Shown one piece after another: positions 60,001 through 64,000 of a DNA stretch of 64,000 bases. The translations under genes were made by a program, and so were the position numbers. Where the stretch lies: the NCBI RefSeq assembly GCF_037975245.1, contig NC_092576.1, positions 39,641,611 through 39,705,610 on the forward strand, read 5' to 3'. The notes beneath the pieces were generated by a model. The model was not told the DNA's origin and searched no databases. It worked only from the letters and a program-made list of their open reading frames with translations. Positions within the stretch are counted from its first letter, which is position 1. Each line of letters opens with the position of its first letter. This DNA is from Apostichopus japonicus. Taxonomy: Eukaryota; Echinodermata; Holothuroidea; Aspidochirotida; Stichopodidae.

Positions 60001-63000
60001 ATGAAGTCATTGCACAGCTGCAGTATCACGGCAGGTGTATATATATGATACTACATACAGTAGTTATATAGCATATTAACATAGCTGGACTGTCATTATT
60101 CATGTATAATGTTCTTGCTTGTTCAGTTAATTTTCTATTAATGTGTATATTAATTATACATATGTACAGGCTGGCTGCCAATGTTGTTGATAACATACAT
60201 GTACAAGACTAAACTTTGAACTTTTTGTGGCAATGTTGAAAATAATCAGATAATATTAGACGTTGACGTCTGTGAATAATTAATAATCACATTGTGAAAT
60301 TTATAGCTAATTTTCTATCAATGTGTACATACATACATGTATGCATGCACAGGTTGGCTGCCAATGTTCAATTCTTTTGATGTTTTGTAACAAGACTAAA
60401 CTTTAATCTCATTGTGGTAATCTTGAAAGTCAATCAGACAAGTTTTAAACAGTTTTAAACAGTTGATCTATGATCTGTTTGCCTTGAGTATGATGAGAAG
60501 GCAAAATAGGGCAAAGTAGGTCAATGACTGAAAAATACCAGTAAAAGTTCTGATTTTTTTTTTTTTTTTAAAGAAATGTTCCTAAATATTTACATACATA
60601 ATGTCTGATAAAATGTAAAAAGATGTTACATGTACAGTATAGTGTTAGAATGTAGGCGGTAATTGGGTGACAATGGTTATTTAAAATATATCATTCAGAT
60701 TTTTCAACGTTATTGTCTTATATTCTTCAATATTGTTGACATACAGGTATATCATTATAACATTGACTGTTTTAATGTATAAACAAATTGTATTTGAGGA
60801 CTGACATGATATTATTAAATGTTACATATTATACAGTATGCTAACTTGGGTACAGGGGTTAGTGGCATAGGGGAAGAATTAGTAATAATAATTAACAGTT
60901 CTTATGTAGCACAAATTACAATAAAGTCTCGCCGGGCTGTACTTAACCCTGGTCATTGGTAACTTGTCACACCTACACACCAAAGTGTGCACAATCATAC
61001 AATCTCTCCTGGGGCACCACAGTGCACCACAGCCACATGTTCCCCGGGGGACTTCTCATTAGGGTGCAGCCACAAACCTGCTCACACAACTACATTTACA
61101 AGTTACCTCGCAGGTCCCCATTTATACACCTGGGTGAAGAGAGGCAATGGAGATAAAGTGCCTTGCCCAAGGACACAACGCAATGATCTGGCCAGGGCTC
61201 GAACCTGTAAACCTTAGATCACAAGTCCACTGCCTTAACCACTTGACCACAACGCCCTCCATTAATCCTGTACACAGGTATTAAACATGATCTTGCCTAA
61301 TTCTCCTCCCTCCAGCATTTAACTACCCTGATTATGGACCGAAAGGAGGGGATCATTAACATGGACGATGCCATGAGGAAACTACGACTGATGGACGCCA
61401 AGGGAAAGATTTGGGCGCAGGAAGCAACCATGCAGATATTTGAGAAGGATATTCGCCTAGTTGATAACTACACACAGGTTAGTAGTGTTAGTATATATAT
61501 TCATACTGGTTCATACTGGTTCATACTGTCAGTGTGAGTGCATTGAAGCAGGGCATAAAAGTACAGTATTGAAAAGAATTGTCTCAACTTGAATAAAGGA
61601 GATACTGTACACCTAGTTGATAACTACACACAGGTTAGAAGTATTAGTATATTTCCTACTGGTTCATACTATTAGTGTGAGTGCATTGAAGCAGGGCATA
61701 AAAGTCCAGTATGGAAAAGAATTGTCCCAGCTTGAGTAAAAGGATATACTGTACACCTAGTTGATAACTACACACAGGTTAGTTGTGTTAGTATATTCAC
61801 ACTGGTTCATACTAATTCATACTGTTAGTGTGAGTGCATTGAAGCAGGGCATCAATGAGTTGATAACTACACACAGGTTAGTATAGTATATATTCATATT
61901 GGTTCATACTGTCACAATGATAGATGCAGTGGCGGAGCGTTGATATAGTCACTTATTCGTGTACTTATTTTCTACAGATAGTGTACTTATTCGCGATTAT
62001 TGACTTTTTTATTGCGCTCTCAAATACCTATTGACATTTGTCACATTTTGTTGGTGTAATTTTCTGACAAAATGGCGATGACACCTATTTATTCTTCGTT
62101 TATCTGCAAACTAGCAAGGCCCGGAAAGGGTCAGTTCTGGCGATCTAGGGAGTATCTTTTCTCAGAAAAAATTTCTGTGTGCTCCGTGCCAACCTGTGGT
62201 GGCGCTCCGCTTGGATAGTGTCGAAAGCGCCCCTACATACCATTCTCGCTCCCCCTGATCAATACCCCTAGCTCCGCCACTTGATAGATGGAATAATTAT
62301 GCATACTTGTATAATTATGCTTACTTCTATAATGATGCATACTACTAATTATGCATAAGTATGCAGTCTTCACTGGATCTGCTCAGTATATATACTGTAT
62401 ACAATGATAGCTACCGTTCCGTTGTTATCTTCTCTTCAGGATACGATTGAAACCTTGCCGTTAGCCGACCTGACCATGGTGCACGCCGAGCCAAACAAAA
62501 CACAGTACAAGAATCTGATACTACTGGTGTTTCAGTTCAGCAACAAGAAACCTCCCGAGATATTCTTCTTCAGCTGTGAAAACACTCCGGTAAATGTTTC
62601 ATCTTCCCCTTTCCCTCACTCCCTCCCTTTCCCCTCCCTCCCTCCTACCCTCCCTCCCTTGGTCCCTCCCTCCCCCCATTTTCTTCTGAAAAGAATCATT
62701 GTCTGTCTTCTGCCACAATCAGAGATCATAATCGTTGATATGTTTAGATCAGGGGTGGGCAACCTACAGCCTGCGGGCCACATGCAGCCCGTCAGTGAGT
62801 TTTTTGTGGCTTGTGCGTTGTCTCAAGAAAAAGAAAAAAATCTATTTTGCATCATCACAAATACGAGCTAGCTGCTTAGAATTTATCGGCACTAATGATG
62901 CTGTCAGGTTGGCCTACTATCTCCATTAATTATCAACTGTACTGTATTGACAATATGTTTTTGTGAATACAGATTTAGTACACACACCAATTGCTTGAAA

Positions 63001-63339
63001 GTCCTTGGAATCAAAGGTTTGAAATCAACAGCAGGTGGTTGGTTAGGTGCGGCCCAGTCAATTGTTCACTCCTTATATCTGGCCCATTCATTCAAAAATG
63101 TTGCCCACCCCTTGGTTTAGATGGTTTCTTTACGTTTATGATTTAATGAACACAATGTCCTACATGTTTCTCTCAAATGCGATATAATGGTCGACCAATC
63201 ACAGAGGCAGGAGGCAATAAGCCTGAAGTAACACCCGGGTAATTTGATTTTGGTTTTTACTTTTCTTTCGCCAGGGTCAGGAAGTTGTCCAGCAAGTCAA
63301 GAGGGCGGTGGATTCAGCGGCAGGAAAGAAAAAGAAAAA
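53986..63339 (+). CDS. EPS8: EPS8-like protein, N-terminal 293 codons in six exons (partial, continues right)
   Basis: In animals EPS8 is a cytoplasmic adaptor. It links receptor tyrosine kinase signalling to Rac through ABI1/SOS1 and caps and bundles actin filaments. Joined exons are 53986-54056, 54331-54674, 56745-56833, 61316-61477, 62440-62589 and 63275-63339; all junctions are GT/AG and keep frame. Residues 1-160 are Gly/Asn/Tyr/Pro-rich and not alignable. From about residue 165 comes YHVMHLTTLIMDRKEG, then MRKLRLMDAKGKIWAQEA, the pattern that starts the PTB domain of EPS8 (HLTT...DRK...KLLDAKGKVW). The domain continues with NLILLVFQF, a FFFSCE strand and a C-terminal helix EVVQQVKRAV, ending in a lysine cluster. 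The SH3 and actin-binding C-terminal regions must lie beyond the window. The start ATG has an in-frame TAG 10 nt upstream and A at -3. EPS8-like paralogues (EPS8L) cannot be excluded. Confidence 0.93.
54331..54674 (+). CDS. EPS8: EPS8-like exon 2, low-complexity N-terminal region
   Basis: The acceptor is TTTGATTTATAG and the donor GTGAGT at 54675. It encodes about 114 residues rich in Gly, Asn, Pro, Ser and His. No domain is visible. The reading frame stays open past the donor to about 54865 through a (TTCAAA)-like repeat, so retention of the start of the intron would extend the protein. The frame at 54417-54950 is a shadow. Confidence 0.88.
54685..54985 (+). repeat. TTCAAA/TTCAAC hexamer-like repeat just inside intron 2
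   Basis: AAATTCAACATC and AAGTTCAA words recur irregularly, starting about ten bases after the splice donor. Coding frames on both strands in this area are Phe/Asn/Lys- or Leu/Asn-rich artefacts. Confidence 0.85.
55059..55290 (+). repeat. G-run minisatellite, ~78-bp unit, 3 copies
   Basis: Each unit reads TGTGCTGGCTCAATTGGAT, a run of 8-12 G, CAACAAGGAGGGTGTAATG and a Cys/Thr-coding tail. Three overlapping open frames are by-products. The G-runs could fold as quadruplexes. Confidence 0.88.
55291..56744. other. Intron of the EPS8-like gene, remaining part
   Basis: It holds an (ATTT)n run at about 55873-55918 and a 33-bp repeat, GGTGGTCAGCAGGGGTGTGG, at 56437-56516. No exon-like frame was seen. 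Confidence 0.5.
56745..56833 (+). CDS. EPS8: EPS8-like exon 3, entry to PTB domain
   Basis: A strong pyrimidine-rich acceptor TTCTCTTTTTTTCAG precedes it, and the donor GTAAGT is at 56834. It encodes YFSHSSQTTRSQSSAGKSAG then SADRQYHVM. The last residues correspond to the SQYRVEHLTTF region of vertebrate EPS8. It ends in phase 0. Confidence 0.9.
56834..58935. other. Intron of the EPS8-like gene, left part
   Basis: A (GTAT)-rich patch lies near 57040-57125 and a C-run near 58665. No additional exon that would fit the EPS8 frame is recognisable, since exon 3 joins directly to exon 4 in the protein pattern. Confidence 0.5.
58945..59735 (+). repeat. Polypyrimidine minisatellite, ~23-bp unit
   Basis: The unit is close to TTCCTGTCCTTTTGCCC plus TTTCTG, repeated more than thirty times with TTCTCC and GTCCTTTCTG variants. 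Because 23 is not a multiple of three and the repeat has almost no stop codons, long frames appear on both strands (up to 331 codons). They cycle the same peptide in different frames and are not proteins. Confidence 0.95.
59736..60880. other. Intron of the EPS8-like gene, with a ~130-bp duplication
   Basis: Segments near 60118-60245 and 60300-60430 share CTAATTTTCTATTAATGTG-like sequence and GGCTGGCTGCCAATGTT. No exon was recognised. Confidence 0.5.
60881..61260 (-). mobile_element. tRNA-derived SINE, copy 2 (in EPS8-like intron)
   Basis: Minus-strand head GGAGGGCGTTGTGGTCAAGT with A box, then GGTTCGAGCCC B box (about 61195-61205). The body CCTTGGGCAAGGCACTTTAT, CTTCACCCAGGTGTATAAAT follows, and the 3' end is GTGCTACATAAGAACTGTTA then ATTATTATTA (plus-strand 60881 onward). 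The 3' end resembles that of the LINE copy at 45519-45880. It ends about 55 bp before the acceptor of exon 4. Confidence 0.9.
61316..61477 (+). CDS. EPS8: EPS8-like exon 4, PTB domain first half
   Basis: It has 54 codons in phase 0 on both sides. Acceptor CTCCCTCCAG; donor GTTAGT at 61478. It encodes HLTTLIMDRKEGIINMDDAM through LRLMDAKGKIWAQEATMQIF to VDNYTQ, the most conserved stretch of the gene in this window. The last 22 bases of the exon and its donor are copied three times in the following intron (donors at 61634, 61778 and 61877). Confidence 0.95.
61456..61916 (+). repeat. Tandem repeat containing copies of the exon-4 end and splice donor
   Basis: The 3' end of exon 4 (CTAGTTGATAACTACACACAG) and its donor GTTAG are followed by GTTCATACTG, GTGTGAGTGCATTGAAGCAG and related intron sequence. 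The whole block is repeated, with donors at 61478, 61634, 61778 and 61877. The last unit is shorter. Reading on from the true donor meets a stop at 61535-61537. Confidence 0.93.
61927..62282. mobile_element. hAT-type MITE, copy 2 (in EPS8-like intron)
   Basis: It starts CAGTGGCGGAGC and ends GCTCCGCCACTT, with a perfect 8-bp duplication GATAGATG at 61919-61926 and 62283-62290. It is homologous to 26816-27203 over most of its length. The left end is rearranged by a short local duplication around GTGTACTTATT. Confidence 0.9.
62440..62589 (+). CDS. EPS8: EPS8-like exon 5, PTB domain second half
   Basis: It has 50 codons in phase 0. Acceptor ATCTTCTCTTCAG; donor GTAAAT at 62590. It encodes DTIETLPLADLTMVHAEPNK, then TQYKNLILLVFQFSNKKPPE and IFFFSCENTP. 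It corresponds to the ELENFPLNTIQ...LVCKE...LHLFQCDE part of vertebrate EPS8. Confidence 0.93.
62750..63114. mobile_element. hAT-type MITE with CAGGGGTGGGCAAC ends
   Basis: The left end CAGGGGTGGGCAACCT and the right end GTTGCCCACCCCTTG are inverted repeats. A perfect 8-bp duplication GTTTAGAT lies at 62742-62749 and 63115-63122. CAGGGGTGGGCAA ends are widespread among animal hAT elements. The duplication without mismatch indicates a fairly recent insertion. It lies in the intron between exons 5 and 6. Confidence 0.92.
63275..63339 (+). CDS. EPS8: EPS8-like exon 6, PTB C-terminal helix and lysine cluster
   Basis: Acceptor TTCTTTCGCCAG; donor GTAAGT at 63340. It encodes GQEVVQQVKRAVDSAAGKKK plus more lysine, matching the helix that closes the PTB domain and the basic segment after it. 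It ends in phase 2. The gene continues beyond the window. Confidence 0.9.
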
Positions 63340-63344
63340 GTAAG

Positions 63345-63630
63345 TAGAAATGAATATTCAACAATATTCAAATATATATAAACTGTCATGTACAAAATGA
63401 ATATTCAATGATATTTAAATTGTAAGGTACAAAATGAATATTCAACTATAAATAAGTTGTAAGGTACAAAATGAATACTCAACTATAAGTAAATTATCAG
63501 GTACAAAATGAATATTCAACTATAAATAAGTTGTCAGGCACAAAATGAATATTCAACTAGAAATAAATGTTCAAGTACAGAATGAATATTCAACAATAAA
63601 GAAATTGTCAGGTACAAAATGAATATTCAA
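63345..63630 (+). repeat. Minisatellite, ~38-bp unit, 7-8 copies
   Basis: Units read AGGTACAAAATGAATATTCA then ACTATAAATAAGTTGTC. It begins immediately after the donor of exon 6. Confidence 0.9.
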
Positions 63631-64000
63631 CAACATCAATAACCTAGCCTTTCACAAGGTGCTCACTTTAATATGACAAGATACATTGTGAATGGAATTG
63701 AAACCACTAGTTGCATGCTTGTTAACATTAACTTTGTTAAAAAAAAATTAAAAATCAAAGAAGTTGCCCCACTTTAAAACTTTGCAGACTTAGTTGGAAT
63801 AACTTTGTGGAATTTGTTGAAATTTGTTTACAAAATGCATAAAGGTTTTCTAACTACAAAAAGTCATCTCTTAGAAAAGAAAAGTTGTAGGGTATAAAAG
63901 TTAGTGACTTTTCCATGCTAGCAGGAACTGTTTTAGAGATACAAAAACAAGGGCAAAACAAGAACAACTAGAGACAAAAGTCACCCAGAAATTTAATTGT
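63631..64000. other. Intron of the EPS8-like gene to the window edge
   Basis: AT-rich sequence with no further exon recognised. Confidence 0.5.

Noticed and set aside
62404-62871. 155-codon continuous frame through exon 5
   Set aside because: Only 62440-62589 is exon by splice sites and EPS8 similarity; the rest reads into the intron.

Overview
The window is eukaryotic nuclear DNA, most likely from a marine invertebrate. It has spliced exons with canonical GT/AG borders and very long AT-rich non-coding stretches. It also has tRNA-derived SINEs, fragments of non-LTR retrotransposons, several families of short terminal-inverted-repeat elements and many minisatellites. A deuterostome such as an echinoderm would fit, but the sequence alone does not fix the species.

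Layout. (1) 1-21876: one continuous tandem array, already in progress at the left edge. It has about 25 units of 657-661 bp (block A), then 8 units of 646 bp (block B), then one internally deleted unit. All 33 full units carry a 68-nt tRNA-like segment with a near-consensus A box, a perfect B box and, in most copies, a T-run directly after it, so each looks like a small RNA polymerase III unit. (2) 21877-28370: gene-free DNA with decayed reverse-transcriptase fragments (minus strand), a fold-back element, a tRNA-headed SINE, a hAT-type MITE with target-site duplication and a pair of inverted dispersed repeats. (3) 28370-28790: a CpG-rich patch ending in good splice-donor matches, a possible promoter and non-coding first exon. 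(4) 28800-53900: CpG-poor, probably intronic DNA packed with MITEs, tandem repeats, a purine-only tract, a 5'-truncated CR1/L2-like LINE copy and a SINE. A second CpG-rich patch lies at 44.28-44.66 kb. (5) 53917-63339: six exons of an EPS8-like gene on the plus strand. They contain the start codon, a Gly/Asn/Tyr/Pro-rich N-terminus and most of the PTB domain; the gene runs off the right edge. Its introns hold more MITEs, a SINE and minisatellites.

The only protein-coding gene I can support is the EPS8 homologue (293 complete codons seen). Most other open frames are shadows of repeats. The most unusual object is the tRNA-like satellite array. Its higher-order repeat structure, chimeric units and terminal deletion record active unequal exchange. 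A second unusual feature is the threefold copying of one EPS8 exon end, with its splice donor, into the following intron.
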